Shown: positions 1-9,460, counted from the stretch's first letter. The stretch: 64,000 nucleotides of DNA from Neobacillus sp. SuZ13 (GCF_030123365.1 NZ_CP126107.1:291001-355000), one strand, 5' to 3'. Notes: generated by a model from the letters alone, not told the origin. A program made the numbers and translations.

Positions 1-1544
1 CTTTATCACTTGGAATAACTGATTTCATTATAAGCAAAAGGATTACCTCCAGTGTGGAAGAGACACAAAAAGAAAAAGCCCTCAATGTTGCAAGGATGAT
101 TTCCTTAAGCCCGCTGGTGATTGATTCTTTAGATGAGGCAACTGGTGGTACCTCAATACAAGGTTTTGCCAATCAAGTTAAAGATAAAACGAATGTTAAC
201 TTCGTTGTCGTTATGGATATGAAAGGAATTCGGCTTTCCCACCCAGACCCCAGTAAAGTGGGGAAGCACTTCAGGGGAGGAGATGAAGGGCCCGTTCTTA
301 AAGGAAATGAGTATGTTTCCATTTCAAAGGGAACTCTCGGTCGATCCATGCGGGCATTTACTCCAATAAAGAATTCACATGGAAAACAAGTAGGTGCGGT
401 TGCTGTAGGAATTTCTTTAGAAAACGTTACAAAGGCGGTCCATAAAGGAAGGATGGGGATTGTTATTGGAACGTTAATTGGAATCCTAATAGGTGTAATC
501 GGTGCAGTGGGTCTGGCAAGATACATCAAAAAAACCCTTTTAGGACTTGAGCCATTTGCTATTGCTAAGCTGCTTGAAGAACGTAGTTCTATGCTTCAGT
601 CTGTGCGTGAAGGAATAATAGCCATCGACCAAGAAGGAAAAATCACACTTGTAAACAGGGCAGCCGGTAAGCTTTTTAAAAGAGCCGGTCTTGAAGAAAA
701 CCCTATGGGTATGAACATTGAAGCTTATTTGCCAGAGACTCGGTTAACTCGCATAATAAAATCGGGTGAAACGGAATTGGATCAAGAACAAAACCTGAAT
801 GGGGTGACCATTTTAGTAAACAGGGTTCCCGTGGTTGTGGGAAATGAGCCGGTGGGAGCAATCGCTACATTCCGTGATAAAACCGAAGTCCGATTGTTGG
901 CTGAACAGCTCACAGGTGTGCGTAACTATGCGGATGCTCTCCGTGCCCAGGCACATGAATTCATGAACAAACTTCATGTCATTCTTGGCCTGGTTCGAAC
1001 TGAACAATATGATACACTAGCCACCTATGTGAGTGAAACGGTCAACCACCGGAAAACAGAAATGGGTTCTGTAACGAAGAAAGTTCAAGACCCTGTTCTT
1101 GCCGGATTTTTAATTGGCAAACTAAGCTTTGCCAGAGAATCAGGTGCTTCTTTATCTTTTGATTGTGTAAGTGAACTTCCCAAGCCTGCAAACTCGGAAA
1201 TCACACATGAGTTGATCACCATAATTGGAAATCTCTTCGATAACGCAATGGAGGCAATTGCGGACAGTCAGAGCAAAAAAGTCGACCTTAAACTTGATTA
1301 TGCAGAGGATATTTTAACAATTGAGGTTAAAGACACAGGGATGGGGATGACGACATCACTCCAAAACAAAATACTGGATAAAGGGTTCTCAACCAAAGGA
1401 GAAAACCGCGGGTTCGGGTTATATCTTTTGGCACAGGCAATTGAAAGACTAGAAGGGGACCTGATTATTTCGTCCAAGCCTGGAAAAGGAACAAATTTTG
1501 CCGTGTATATACCTTACAAAGCAGAGGATGAATACAATGATTAA
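1..1544 (+). CDS. Sensor histidine kinase, CitA/DcuS/MaeK type (5' end outside window)
   Basis: Membrane sensor kinase that would detect an external di- or tricarboxylate and phosphorylate the regulator encoded next. The frame is open from base 3, and residues before the GTG at 54 (ending SKRITSSVEETQKEKALNVAR) look like the first membrane helix and linker of this family, so the true start lies upstream and the GTG is not the start. In order: extracellular Cache-like sensor (about 60-430), second membrane helix (about 450-530), PAS domain (about 590-890), dimerisation helix with the phospho-acceptor His in AHEFMNKLH (codon at 954), then an HATPase_c domain with N box (NLFDNAMEAI, about 1230-1260) and glycine-rich boxes (DTGMGM; GFGLYL). 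It overlaps the regulator gene by 8 bp. The neighbouring transporter and malic enzyme suggest malate as the signal, by analogy with B. subtilis MaeK; this is an inference. Confidence 0.9.
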   Translation, partial: LSLGITDFIISKRITSSVEETQKEKALNVARMISLSPLVIDSLDEATGGTSIQGFANQVKDKTNVNFVVVMDMKGIRLSHPDPSKVGKHFRGGDEGPVLKGNEYVSISKGTLGRSMRAFTPIKNSHGKQVGAVAVGISLENVTKAVHKGRMGIVIGTLIGILIGVIGAVGLARYIKKTLLGLEPFAIAKLLEERSSMLQSVREGIIAIDQEGKITLVNRAAGKLFKRAGLEENPMGMNIEAYLPETRLTRIIKSGETELDQEQNLNGVTILVNRVPVVVGNEPVGAIATFRDKTEVRLLAEQLTGVRNYADALRAQAHEFMNKLHVILGLVRTEQYDTLATYVSETVNHRKTEMGSVTKKVQDPVLAGFLIGKLSFARESGASLSFDCVSELPKPANSEITHELITIIGNLFDNAMEAIADSQSKKVDLKLDYAEDILTIEVKDTGMGMTTSLQNKILDKGFSTKGENRGFGLYLLAQAIERLEGDLIISSKPGKGTNFAVYIPYKAEDEYND

Positions 1545-2244
1545 TGTATTGATTGTCGAAGATGACCCGATGGTAGCAGAAATTAATAAACAATATCTTG
1601 CTAAAATTGATGGGTTTCGGTTGACTGCAACAGTCAATTCAGTAGCGGAAGCGATCCGATTTTTGGAAAAGAATGATATACAGCTTATTCTTCTGGATAT
1701 TTTTATGCCGGGAAAGCAGGGCCTCGAGCTGTTAGCGTACCTTCGGAAAAATGACTTTGAAATCGATGTCATCATCATATCAGCGGCCTCAGATCTTGAC
1801 CGAATAAAGAGGGCATTAAGGTATGGTGTTGTCGACTATTTAATTAAGCCTTTCGAGTTTGAACGCTTTAACGCTGCACTTGCTGCTTACCTTGAGCAAA
1901 CTCGGTTCATTGATAAACAGGATTCGGTTAGTCAGCAGGAGCTCGATCACTTACTTTTGCACAGAGACGAAGCTGTTGTAGCAGAAGAACTGCCAAAGGG
2001 GTTAACGAAGGATACCTTAAAGCAGGTATGGGATGCGATTCATGGATTGAAGGACGGGCCTTTTTCTACAGATGAAGTAGCAAATGTGGTAGGAATATCA
2101 AGGGTTTCGGCAAGAAAATATCTAAATTTCCTAAAGGACTTAGGAATCCTTGAAGTCAAGGTTATCTATGGAACCGTCGGAAGGCCAGTATACCAGCATG
2201 AATATAACAAATTTAAAGAGCACTTAATAAAAAACTTTCTGTAA
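1537..2244 (+). CDS. Response regulator, CitT/DcuR/MaeR type
   Basis: DNA-binding partner of the upstream kinase. The 235-residue protein has a receiver domain (residues 1-120) with acidic pair D9/D10, phospho-acceptor D54 in ILLDIFMPG and K104 in DYLIKPF, followed by a C-terminal helix-turn-helix (about 175-225, including FSTDEVANVVGISRVSARKY) typical of the CitT/DcuR group. I chose the ATG at 1537 because a GAGG-type ribosome binding site (1521-1527) stands 9 bp away; the ATG at 1528 is too close to it. The start overlaps the kinase stop, so the two are translationally coupled. Its likely targets are the next two transcription units, whose promoter regions share a 20-21 bp motif. Confidence 0.92.
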   Translation: MINVLIVEDDPMVAEINKQYLAKIDGFRLTATVNSVAEAIRFLEKNDIQLILLDIFMPGKQGLELLAYLRKNDFEIDVIIISAASDLDRIKRALRYGVVDYLIKPFEFERFNAALAAYLEQTRFIDKQDSVSQQELDHLLLHRDEAVVAEELPKGLTKDTLKQVWDAIHGLKDGPFSTDEVANVVGISRVSARKYLNFLKDLGILEVKVIYGTVGRPVYQHEYNKFKEHLIKNFL

Positions 2245-2272
2245 GCAGTTTTTGAAACTGCTTACTTTTTTT
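2241..2272 (+). terminator. Rho-independent terminator after the two-component genes
   Basis: Perfect 11-bp stem (2241-2251 with 2255-2265), 3-base loop, then seven T. The stem overlaps the stop codon of the regulator gene. Confidence 0.93.
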
Positions 2273-2274
2273 AT

Positions 2275-2294
2275 TTACAAAAAGAATTATTAAA
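2275..2294 (+). promoter_or_regulatory. Putative response-regulator site before the KdgT-type gene
   Basis: TTACAAAAAGAATTATTAAA. Almost the same sequence (one inserted A, one T-to-C change) occurs at 3423-3443 before the malic enzyme gene and nowhere else that I saw. Two genes next to one two-component system sharing a promoter-proximal motif suggests the operator of that regulator. Inference. Confidence 0.5.
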
Positions 2295-2307
2295 CTTTCA
2301 TAATATA

Positions 2308-2321
2308 TGAAAACGGTTTAA
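2308..2321 (+). promoter_or_regulatory. Candidate cre (CcpA) site
   Basis: TGAAAACGGTTTAA matches 13 of 14 positions of the Bacillus cre consensus TGWNANCGNTNWCA. It lies just downstream of a CATAAT-type -10 candidate, a usual position for catabolite repression. Confidence 0.5.
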
Positions 2322-2366
2322 TGGGGAATATGATAGACAAGTAGCAAGACAAAGGAGGATATAAAA

Positions 2367-3335
2367 ATGCAAATTCCAATAAAGAAAACGCTTGATAAAA
2401 TTCCAGGCGGTCTCATGGTTGTTCCACTTTTTTTAGGGGTATTAACAAATACATTTTTTCCGCAGGTTTTACAAATTGGAAGTTTTACAACAGCTTTATT
2501 TAGTAAAGAAGCTTCATCAACCATTTTGGCATGTTTTATGTTTTTAATTGGTTCCCAAATTAATTTCAAATTAGCACCAAAGGCATTAAAAAAAGGTGCA
2601 ATTTTATTAACAGGAAAATTTATCGTAGGTGCTGGTATTGGTTTAGCTGTAGCAGCGATTTTTGGGCCTGCCGGAATACTAGGATTAACACCATTAGCCA
2701 TCCTTGCAGCGTTGTTAAATGCTAATGGCGGGTTATATGCATCTCTAGCTTCATCGTATGGTGATGAAACAGATGTAGGAGCATATGCGTTATTTTCTTT
2801 AAAAGATGGTCCATTTTTCACATTAGTGGCATTAGGTGCATCCGGCCTGGCCACCATTCCTTTTCAAACACTTCTAGGAGTATTAATTCCAATCGTAATT
2901 GGAATGATTTTAGGAAATATTGATCCTGATATGAGAAAGTTCCTTGGAAGCAGTAAATTATTATTAATCCCATTCTTCTCATTCCCATTAGGTGCCGGAA
3001 TGAATCTTTCAACGATTGTAAAAGCTGGGGGGCCTGGGATATTACTAGGATTAATCGCTGCCTTCACTGGAATTGGAGCTTACTTCCTATTGAAGTTATT
3101 TAAAGAAAACCCTATCGTTGGTTTAGCAACAGGGTCAACTGCAGGTAATGCGGTAGCTACACCAGCGGTTGTGGCCGCAGCAGATCCAACCTTAGCTGCA
3201 GTAGCATCTTCAGCGACTGCACAAGTTGCAGCTGCGTGTGTTATATCTGCCATCGTCTGTCCGATTATTGTGAGCTATGTATTTAAAAGGTCCCAAAAGA
3301 AAAAATCGAAACCATCGATTGCAAGGGCAGCCTGA
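2367..3335 (+). CDS. KdgT-family permease (2-keto-3-deoxygluconate transporter family)
   Basis: A hydrophobic 322-residue inner-membrane protein with about ten predicted helices and a short basic cytoplasmic tail (KRSQKKKSK). The opening KKTLDKIPGGLMVVPLFLGVLTNT, the NANGGLYASLASSYGD segment and the GLATGSTAGNAVATPAVVAAADP segment are signatures of the KdgT family, whose E. coli member is a proton symporter for 2-keto-3-deoxygluconate. AAAGGAGG precedes the ATG. No KDG kinase, aldolase or pectin/uronate gene is nearby; instead it lies between a C4-dicarboxylate-type two-component system and a malic enzyme and shares a promoter motif with the latter. It may therefore carry malate or a related acid. 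The family call is firm, the substrate open. Confidence 0.85.
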   Translation: MQIPIKKTLDKIPGGLMVVPLFLGVLTNTFFPQVLQIGSFTTALFSKEASSTILACFMFLIGSQINFKLAPKALKKGAILLTGKFIVGAGIGLAVAAIFGPAGILGLTPLAILAALLNANGGLYASLASSYGDETDVGAYALFSLKDGPFFTLVALGASGLATIPFQTLLGVLIPIVIGMILGNIDPDMRKFLGSSKLLLIPFFSFPLGAGMNLSTIVKAGGPGILLGLIAAFTGIGAYFLLKLFKENPIVGLATGSTAGNAVATPAVVAAADPTLAAVASSATAQVAAACVISAIVCPIIVSYVFKRSQKKKSKPSIARAA

Positions 3336-3381
3336 TAAAGAGTAACGTTAATTTTAAAAACATAAAAAAGGTAGAAGATAG

Positions 3382-3421
3382 AACAAAGCAGTCAGCAGGT
3401 TTTTACTGTCTGCTTTGTTTA
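3382..3421 (+). terminator. Terminator after the KdgT-type gene
   Basis: Stem AACAAAGCAG / CTGCTTTGTT extended by CAG/CTG across a T-T mismatch; the following T run is short. Confidence 0.75.
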
Positions 3422-3422
3422 A

Positions 3423-3443
3423 TTACAAAAAAGAATCATTAAA
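3423..3443 (+). promoter_or_regulatory. Putative response-regulator site before the malic enzyme gene
   Basis: Second copy of the motif at 2275-2294, with one extra A and one T-to-C change. It lies 114 bp before the chosen start codon. A 13-bp palindrome ATGTTATTAACAT follows at 3470-3482, of unknown meaning. Confidence 0.5.
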
Positions 3444-3556
3444 TTAAAAAACCTAGTGTGATAGGGAAAATGTTATTAACATAGATAGGTAAGAAATCTA
3501 TGTTCCGGTATTGTCCGAATAGCTATTTTAAGATAGAAAGAAGGAAACACCACACC

Positions 3557-5272
3557 ATGAATATGCCTGAGAATGTTATTATTACCACTTTAAAAGGAAA
3601 AGAAGTTCTCACTAATCCTTTTTTGAATAAAGGAACGGCTTTTACGAAAGAAGAAAGGGAGGACTTGGGACTTGACGGTCTGCTACCTTCCCAAGTGCTT
3701 TCCCTTGATGAACAAGTAAATAGGGTTTATGAACAGTATTCGATGCGAACTACGAATCTATTTAAACACGGTCTTCTTTATGATTTATATAACCGCAATG
3801 TTGTTCTGTTTTACCGATTATTGAAAGAACACCTAGCAGAAATGCTTCCAATTATCTACACTCCTACTGTCGGTGAGGCGATCCAGTCATACTCTCACAG
3901 CTACCGCCGCCCGGGTGGCTTATATCTTTCAATTGATGATCCTGAGGGCGTTGAAAAGGCATTTCACAATCTTGGACAGCCCAAAAATGGCATTGATTTA
4001 ATCGTCGTTACCGACTCTGAAAGCATTTTGGGTATTGGGGACCAAGGGGTAGGCGGTATTAATATTGCGATTGGTAAACTTGCTGTATACACAGCGGCAG
4101 CTGGGATTGATCCAAGCCGAGTTCTGCCAATCGTGCTAGATGTTGGTACGAACAATCAGGCTTTGGTTGCCGATCCTATCTATATTGGCAACAAATTCGC
4201 CCGTGTCCGCGGTGAGCGTTATGATCAATTCATTGATTTATTCGTTCAGACTGCAAGAAAGTTCTTTCCAGAGGTTCTTATTCACTGGGAGGATCTTGGC
4301 AATGTGAATGCGCGTAAGATCATGGACAAATACGGTGACAAAATCCTTACCTTCAACGACGACATCCAGGGAACAGGTGCAGTAACCCTTGCTGCTTTGA
4401 TGTCTGGACTAAAAGTAACAGGAACTGCTCTGAAGGACCAGCGTATTGTTGTCTTCGGACCAGGGGCTGCTGGCATCGGTATTGCTGATCAAATCTCTGA
4501 TTCCATGGTTCTTGAAGGGCTGACTAGAGAAGAAGCCTATGACCGTTTCTGGACCATTGACTATCGGGGGTTATTAACGGACGAAACACCAGACGTCCTG
4601 AACTTCCAGAAGCCTTATGTAAGAAAGGCGGATGAAGTCAGAAACTGGGATAAGAATGAGGACGGGCTTATATCATTAATGGAAGTTGTTCAGAAGGTGA
4701 AGCCAACCATCCTGATTGGTACTTCTGGACAAGCCGGTGCCTTCACCGAGAAAATTGTGAAAGAAATGGCCAAACACGTTGAGCGTCCTATTATCTTGCC
4801 AATGTCCAACCCGACCGCACTGACTGAAGCAGTGCCGGAAAACCTGATGAAATGGACTGATGGCAAGGCTCTAATTGCCACCGGCAGCCCGTTTGCCAAT
4901 GTGGAGTACAACGGTGTTTCCTATGAAATTGGCCAGTCAAATAATGCATTTGTCTTCCCGGGTCTGGGCCTTGGAGCCATTGTGGCAAAAACTGAAGTGA
5001 TCTCAAAAGGAATGTTCGCAGCAGCTGCCTATGCGGTTGCAAGAATGTCTGACGTCAGCACACCTGGAGCATCCCTGCTGCCATCCATTGAAAACCTTCA
5101 TGAAGTCTCAAAATACGTAGCCATTGAAGTCGTTAATGCGGCGATATACGAGGGAATTGCAAGAGTGGATATCCAAGATGTGGAGACTGCTATTGAAGAG
5201 GCTATGTGGAAACCTGAGTATAAGGAAGTCAAGAGTGTAGGGATTTGGACAAACATTCATTCCTATGCATAA
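3557..5272 (+). CDS. NAD-type malic enzyme (malate to pyruvate + CO2)
   Basis: Oxidative decarboxylation of malate in the cytoplasm, giving pyruvate and NADH. The 571-residue protein is of the long single-chain class (B. subtilis MaeA/MalS, E. coli MaeA). Visible are the fumarase-like N-terminal signature with [10 protein letters not shown], the substrate-side segment [28 protein letters not shown], the metal-binding stretch [13 protein letters not shown]...[12 protein letters not shown], and a Rossmann motif [14 protein letters not shown] chose the ATG at 3557 (AAGAAGG about 12 bp upstream); an upstream extension to 3500 would add 19 residues unlike the family. It is separated from the transporter by a terminator and has its own promoter region with the shared motif. 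maeA or malS would both be reasonable names, so no symbol is given. Confidence 0.93.
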   Translation: MNMPENVIITTLKGKEVLTNPFLNKGTAFTKEEREDLGLDGLLPSQVLSLDEQVNRVYEQYSMRTTNLFKHGLLYDLYNRNVVLFYRLLKEHLAEMLPIIYTPTVGEAIQSYSHSYRRPGGLYLSIDDPEGVEKAFHNLGQPKNGIDLIVVTDSESILGIGDQGVGGINIAIGKLAVYTAAAGIDPSRVLPIVLDVGTNNQALVADPIYIGNKFARVRGERYDQFIDLFVQTARKFFPEVLIHWEDLGNVNARKIMDKYGDKILTFNDDIQGTGAVTLAALMSGLKVTGTALKDQRIVVFGPGAAGIGIADQISDSMVLEGLTREEAYDRFWTIDYRGLLTDETPDVLNFQKPYVRKADEVRNWDKNEDGLISLMEVVQKVKPTILIGTSGQAGAFTEKIVKEMAKHVERPIILPMSNPTALTEAVPENLMKWTDGKALIATGSPFANVEYNGVSYEIGQSNNAFVFPGLGLGAIVAKTEVISKGMFAAAAYAVARMSDVSTPGASLLPSIENLHEVSKYVAIEVVNAAIYEGIARVDIQDVETAIEEAMWKPEYKEVKSVGIWTNIHSYA

Positions 5273-5326
5273 GTAAATAGTTAAATAAAATGCCTGTTAA
5301 CATGAAGAATATAGAGGATTTAAGCA

Positions 5327-5371
5327 GAGGCTTCTCATAAGTTGAGTAAACTTATGGGGAGCCTCTTTTTT
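5327..5371 (+). terminator. Terminator after malic enzyme
   Basis: Long imperfect hairpin (GAGGCTTCTCATAAGTT with AACTTATGGGGAGCCTC) and a T run. The rest of 5273-5604 is AT-rich; I see only a probable promoter region for the next gene. Confidence 0.85.
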
Positions 5372-5604
5372 ATGATTATTTTGAGATGAGCAGTTTTTGT
5401 AAATCATCCCAAAATCCAAGCCTATCCATTATTTTGTATAAATTTATTAATAATTTAAAGAAAATTGAACTTTTAGACGGGTAGATATAACATTCATTTT
5501 AAGAGATAAACTGTTATTATTATTTAATTAGTGGGCTATACCTCGGAAGATGGGAAGCAGTTAATTGTATGATGATCAACTCATTAAGAAAGGTGAGTAG
5601 ATAA

Positions 5605-7530
5605 ATGGTATCGAAACGACAGAAGGACATCGTGTTGTCTTTAATGAAGGAGCAAGAACCTGTTACAGCCGAATGGATGGCCAAAGAACTGGGTGTGAGT
5701 GATAGAACCATTCGTACCGAGATCAAAGAACTTCAATCACAATCCACTTCGCTAGGAATCATTATTGAATCAGTTCGAGGAAAAGGGTATCTATTAGATA
5801 TAAAGGATTATGAAGTGTTTGAGCAGGAGTTTATTTCTAATGCGAATGATGCAATAAATGAAAGCCAATCTGATTTTTCCGAACAGGAAAATCGGGTTTT
5901 GTATATTTTAAAACGATTTTTATTAGAAAAGGAACCTATAAAATTAGAAAGTCTTGAAGAAGAGCTATTTGTTTCCAAGCCAAAGCTTCAAAATGACTTA
6001 AAAGTCGTCCGTGAATTATTGGAAAGTTATCATTTAAAGTTAGTTACTAGACCGCATCATGGTTCGCATGCAGAAGGCGATGAATATATGAAGCGGCTAT
6101 GTTTTTCAAATTATATTTTACGGCGAAATAGCAACTTAAACATTGACAGTAATTCCTTTCAACTTTTGGATCAAAATCTGTTTGAAAGGGTAAAGGAAAC
6201 GATCATAAAAAAAGTGAATGAATACAAAATTGAGGTATCAGACATTGCACTCGAAAATTTGGCAACCCATATCACAATTGGATGTAAGAGAATTGAAGAA
6301 GGATTTGTCATTGAAAACCTTGAACAAGATTTAATAGGAAAATATCCATTTGAAAAAATAGTGGCCAATGAAATTGTAAAAGAGGTAGAGGATTTTACGG
6401 GTTTGGAATTTCCCAAATCTGAGATCGACTATATTATTGTCCATTTGTTGGGGACAAAATTAATTCATAAGAATACGTTGAATGAATTTAGTAAATTTGA
6501 TGAACTAGGCACCATCATTCATTGCATGCTGGAAAGATTGAAAACCGAATTAAATTGGAATTTCAAAGACGATTCCGAATTCATTCAAGCGCTGAGTTTG
6601 CACATTCGGCCTGCAATGAACAGGTTACGCTATAATATGAACATTCGGAATCCATTATTAGAGGAAATTAAACGAAAATATCCTAGTGCCTTTGAGGGGG
6701 CTGCCATTGCGAGCAGATGCATCGACGAATATTTGGAGAGAGAGGTAGGAGAACACGAAATTGCTTATATTGCCTTACATATCGGAGTGGCATTAGAAAG
6801 AATGAAGACAAGGCAGAAAAGGGCAAAACGGGTACTTGTGGTATGTGCATCTGGTGTGGGGAGTGCAAGGCTTTTGTTTTATCGTTTACGAAATGAATTT
6901 AATGATGAAATAGATATTGTGTCTACAACCAATTATTATCAATTAAAAGAATACGATCTATCGTCTATTGATTTTATTATTAGTACGATCCCTATAAAAG
7001 AAGAGATAGGCGTTCCGGTACTTGTCGTTAATACCTTTTTAGGGGAAGGAGATATTGCTAATATTAGGAAAGGTGTATCTTCTGGAAAAGAGTGTGAGAG
7101 TCAGAGCTATTTAGATATATCGAAAGTTTTTATTCATAAAGACTTGAAGGATAAAGAAAGCGTTATCCGTTTTATGTGTGATGAATTATACAAACAAAAA
7201 CTCGTCTCCAAAGATTATGTGAATTTGGTATTGGAAAGGGAGGAGGTCGCTCCAACCAGCTTTGGGAATCTTGTGGCCATCCCTCATCCGCTTACGCCGG
7301 AAACAGATGAAACATTTTGGACCGTTTGCACATTAAAAAGGCCAATCGAATGGACAGACAAACATAGGGTTCAATTTATTTGCTTGTTGAACATAAGAAA
7401 AGTACCAGAGGGTGATCTGGATAGGATGTATAAAAGACTCATTGCCCTAATTGAAAACAGTACAACGGTCCAAAAAGTTATAAAGAGTGACTCAGCTGAA
7501 GAAATTATTAAGATATTAAATGAATCTTAA
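5605..7530 (+). CDS. licR: LicR/BglG-type PTS-controlled transcriptional activator
   Basis: Activator of the beta-glucoside PTS genes that follow. The 641-residue protein shows the full MtlR/LicR layout: N-terminal HTH_11 (SKRQKDIVLSLMKEQEPVTAEWMAKELGVSDRTIRTEI), a second HTH (about 100-160), two PRD domains (about 175-400) with regulatory histidines, an EIIB-like domain with C414 in VVCASGVGSARLL, and an EIIA (mannitol/fructose-type) domain with H561 in NLVAIPHPL. Such proteins are phosphorylated by HPr on the PRDs (activating) and by the cognate EIIB (inactivating), so the operon is induced by its substrate and subject to catabolite repression. GAAAGGTGAG precedes the ATG. It has its own terminator. 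The match to LicR/CelR rather than MtlR rests on the linked lactose/cellobiose-type PTS. Confidence 0.92.
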   Translation: MVSKRQKDIVLSLMKEQEPVTAEWMAKELGVSDRTIRTEIKELQSQSTSLGIIIESVRGKGYLLDIKDYEVFEQEFISNANDAINESQSDFSEQENRVLYILKRFLLEKEPIKLESLEEELFVSKPKLQNDLKVVRELLESYHLKLVTRPHHGSHAEGDEYMKRLCFSNYILRRNSNLNIDSNSFQLLDQNLFERVKETIIKKVNEYKIEVSDIALENLATHITIGCKRIEEGFVIENLEQDLIGKYPFEKIVANEIVKEVEDFTGLEFPKSEIDYIIVHLLGTKLIHKNTLNEFSKFDELGTIIHCMLERLKTELNWNFKDDSEFIQALSLHIRPAMNRLRYNMNIRNPLLEEIKRKYPSAFEGAAIASRCIDEYLEREVGEHEIAYIALHIGVALERMKTRQKRAKRVLVVCASGVGSARLLFYRLRNEFNDEIDIVSTTNYYQLKEYDLSSIDFIISTIPIKEEIGVPVLVVNTFLGEGDIANIRKGVSSGKECESQSYLDISKVFIHKDLKDKESVIRFMCDELYKQKLVSKDYVNLVLEREEVAPTSFGNLVAIPHPLTPETDETFWTVCTLKRPIEWTDKHRVQFICLLNIRKVPEGDLDRMYKRLIALIENSTTVQKVIKSDSAEEIIKILNES

Positions 7531-7552
7531 CTTCTGAATAGGAAAAGAACGA

Positions 7553-7580
7553 GGGTATTCCAAAAGGAATTCCCTTTTTT
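7553..7580 (+). terminator. Terminator after licR
   Basis: GGG-ATTCC / GGAAT-CCC stem with an AAAA loop and six T. Confidence 0.85.
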
Positions 7581-7621
7581 AGTTTGGGGCTAAATTTTAC
7601 ATGACAGTAACTTCATTATTA

Positions 7622-7645
7622 TTTTTCCGTTACCTAACGGAAAAA
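7622..7645 (+). promoter_or_regulatory. Perfect palindrome, probable LicR operator
   Basis: Inverted repeat TTTTTCCGTTA-CC-TAACGGAAAAA, 11-bp arms with a 2-bp centre, in the licR-IIB spacer. It lies about 36 bp before the TATAAA -10 candidate at 7681, where an activator would bind. Not followed by a long T run in a terminator position, so an operator is more likely than a terminator. Confidence 0.6.
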
Positions 7646-7658
7646 ACCTTTCTGTAAA

Positions 7659-7672
7659 ATTAAACGCTTTCA
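7659..7672 (+). promoter_or_regulatory. Candidate cre (CcpA) site of the cel operon
   Basis: ATTAAACGCTTTCA; the cre consensus in this orientation is TGTAAACGCTTTCA, so 12 of 14 positions agree. It overlaps the likely promoter. Confidence 0.6.
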
Positions 7673-7793
7673 ACGTAAACTATAAAACATAAAGAGGTTA
7701 AGCACTCTTAAAACAATGGCTAATTAGCTTGTTAGTTTAATTAATGTTTTGTTTTTCAGAATAACTTTTATGAATAATAGGAGGAATAAATCG

Positions 7794-8102
7794 ATGAATA
7801 TTTTATTATGTTGTGCAGCAGGAATGAGTACAAGTTTACTGGTAACCAAGATGGAAAAAGCAGCCCAAGAACAAGGCTTGGAAGGGAAAATCTGGGCAGT
7901 TGCAGCTAACTCAGTCAATCAACATATTGACAATGCGGATGTCCTTCTTTTAGGACCTCAAGTTAGATACCTTCTTTCAAATATGAAAAAGTTAGGTGAA
8001 GAAAAGGGCATTCCAGTGGATGCCATCAATCCAATCCACTATGGTACGTGTAATGGAGCCGAAGTTTTAAAAACAGCTATAAATCTAGCCAATAATAAAT
8101 AA
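7794..8102 (+). CDS. celA: PTS cellobiose/beta-glucoside EIIB component
   Basis: Cytoplasmic phosphocarrier of the lactose/cellobiose PTS family; it passes phosphate from the IIA protein to the incoming sugar. The 102-residue protein opens [17 protein letters not shown], the family P-loop; C7 is the phosphorylated cysteine (a second Cys stands at 6). The start at 7794 is set by GGAGG at 7781-7785; an in-frame extension to 7749 has no such site. First gene of an operon celA-celB-celC-bglA. B. subtilis LicB is the same kind of protein, so licB would be an equal name. Confidence 0.93.
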   Translation: MNILLCCAAGMSTSLLVTKMEKAAQEQGLEGKIWAVAANSVNQHIDNADVLLLGPQVRYLLSNMKKLGEEKGIPVDAINPIHYGTCNGAEVLKTAINLANNK

Positions 8103-8119
8103 TAAAAGGAGAAAAGAAA

Positions 8120-9460
8120 ATGAGTAAATTCAACAACTTTCTAGAAGAGAAAGTCATGCCTGTTGCAGGAAAAATTGGTGCGCAAAGACACTTATTGGCT
8201 CTTCGTGATGGTCTTATTGCGACCATGCCATTCATTGTCATTGGTTCATTTTTCTTGATCGTGGCTAATTTGCCGATTCCAGGTTATGCTGATTGGATGA
8301 CTTCTATTTTTGGCCCGACATGGGCTGCTAAATTAAGTTATCCAGTGGATGCAACTTTCAATATCATGTCAATTATTGCAGCGTTCGCGGTGGCTTACCG
8401 ACTAGCAGAAAGCTATAAGCTTGACGCGATGAGTGCGGGTGCAATTTCAGTTGCTGCCTTCATGTTGACAACACCATTTAGTTTCTTATTTACTCCAGCT
8501 GGAGCAGAAGAAGGGGTTTTGGTAACTGGTGCAATTTCAAAAGCTTTCTTGAGCAGTAAAGGTTTGTTTGTTGCGTTATTGTTTGCAATTATATCAACAG
8601 AAATTTATCGTTGGGTCGTCAAAAAAAATATTGTTATTAAAATGCCAGCGGGTGTACCGCCTAGTGTTGGTAAATCATTTGCAGCATTAATTCCGGGATT
8701 TTTTGTTCTTCTTGTGGTTTGGGTAATCCGTTTACTTGTTGAAATGACTCCTTATCAAAGTATCAACGGCTTAGTTACGACCCTTTTAGGTGACCCGCTA
8801 AAATTGGTAGGGCTTACTCTAGGTGGAACCATTGTTGCTGAATTATTCGTAACTTTATTATGGGCTACTGGATTACACGGTACAAACATTGTTAAAAGTG
8901 TAATGGAACCAATTTGGTTTGGTGCGATGGGTGACAATATGACGGCCTATCAAGCTGGCCAACCTCTACCGCATATTGTTACACAACAATTCTGGGATAA
9001 CTTCGTCCACATCGGTGGAACAGGTGTAACATTTGGTTTGGTTCTATCAATGGTCATGTTTGCTAAATCCCAACAAATGAAAAGTCTTGGTCGTTTGGCA
9101 TTTGCTCCTAGTATCTTTAACATTAACGAGCCATTAATCTTTGGTATGCCAATCGTGCTAAACCCAATCATGATCATTCCATTCGTCCTAACTTCAATAG
9201 TTACCGTTATTGTAACATTCCTAGGAATGGATATGGGATTGGTCGCAAAACCAACAGGTATTGCAGTGCCTTGGACCATGCCGCCCATTATCTCAGGATA
9301 TCTTGCATCTGGTGGACATATTTCAGGTGCCATCATGAATGTAGTTAACATTGTTATTTCTTTTGTAATTTATCTTCCATTCTTCAAAATATATGATAAA
9401 GCGAAGAAGAGAGAAGAAGATGCGATGAACAAAGGTGAAACAAAGGAAATTATCGCCTAA
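8120..9460 (+). CDS. celB: PTS cellobiose/beta-glucoside EIIC permease
   Basis: Membrane channel of the PTS that binds and translocates the beta-glucoside during phosphorylation. The 446-residue protein has the PTS_EIIC lactose/cellobiose fold: N-terminal KIGAQRHLLALRDGLIATMPFIVIGSFFLI, multiple hydrophobic helices, and the conserved FNINEPLIFGMPIVLNPIMIIPF region (about 337-359) with the invariant glutamate that contacts sugar. An AAAAGGAG site precedes the ATG, 17 bp after celA. The LicC group is the closest family I recognise. Confidence 0.94.
   Translation: MSKFNNFLEEKVMPVAGKIGAQRHLLALRDGLIATMPFIVIGSFFLIVANLPIPGYADWMTSIFGPTWAAKLSYPVDATFNIMSIIAAFAVAYRLAESYKLDAMSAGAISVAAFMLTTPFSFLFTPAGAEEGVLVTGAISKAFLSSKGLFVALLFAIISTEIYRWVVKKNIVIKMPAGVPPSVGKSFAALIPGFFVLLVVWVIRLLVEMTPYQSINGLVTTLLGDPLKLVGLTLGGTIVAELFVTLLWATGLHGTNIVKSVMEPIWFGAMGDNMTAYQAGQPLPHIVTQQFWDNFVHIGGTGVTFGLVLSMVMFAKSQQMKSLGRLAFAPSIFNINEPLIFGMPIVLNPIMIIPFVLTSIVTVIVTFLGMDMGLVAKPTGIAVPWTMPPIISGYLASGGHISGAIMNVVNIVISFVIYLPFFKIYDKAKKREEDAMNKGETKEIIA

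Noticed and set aside
54..56. GTG as start of the sensor kinase
   Set aside because: The frame is open to the window edge and upstream residues look like the family's first membrane helix, so the gene is merely cut off.
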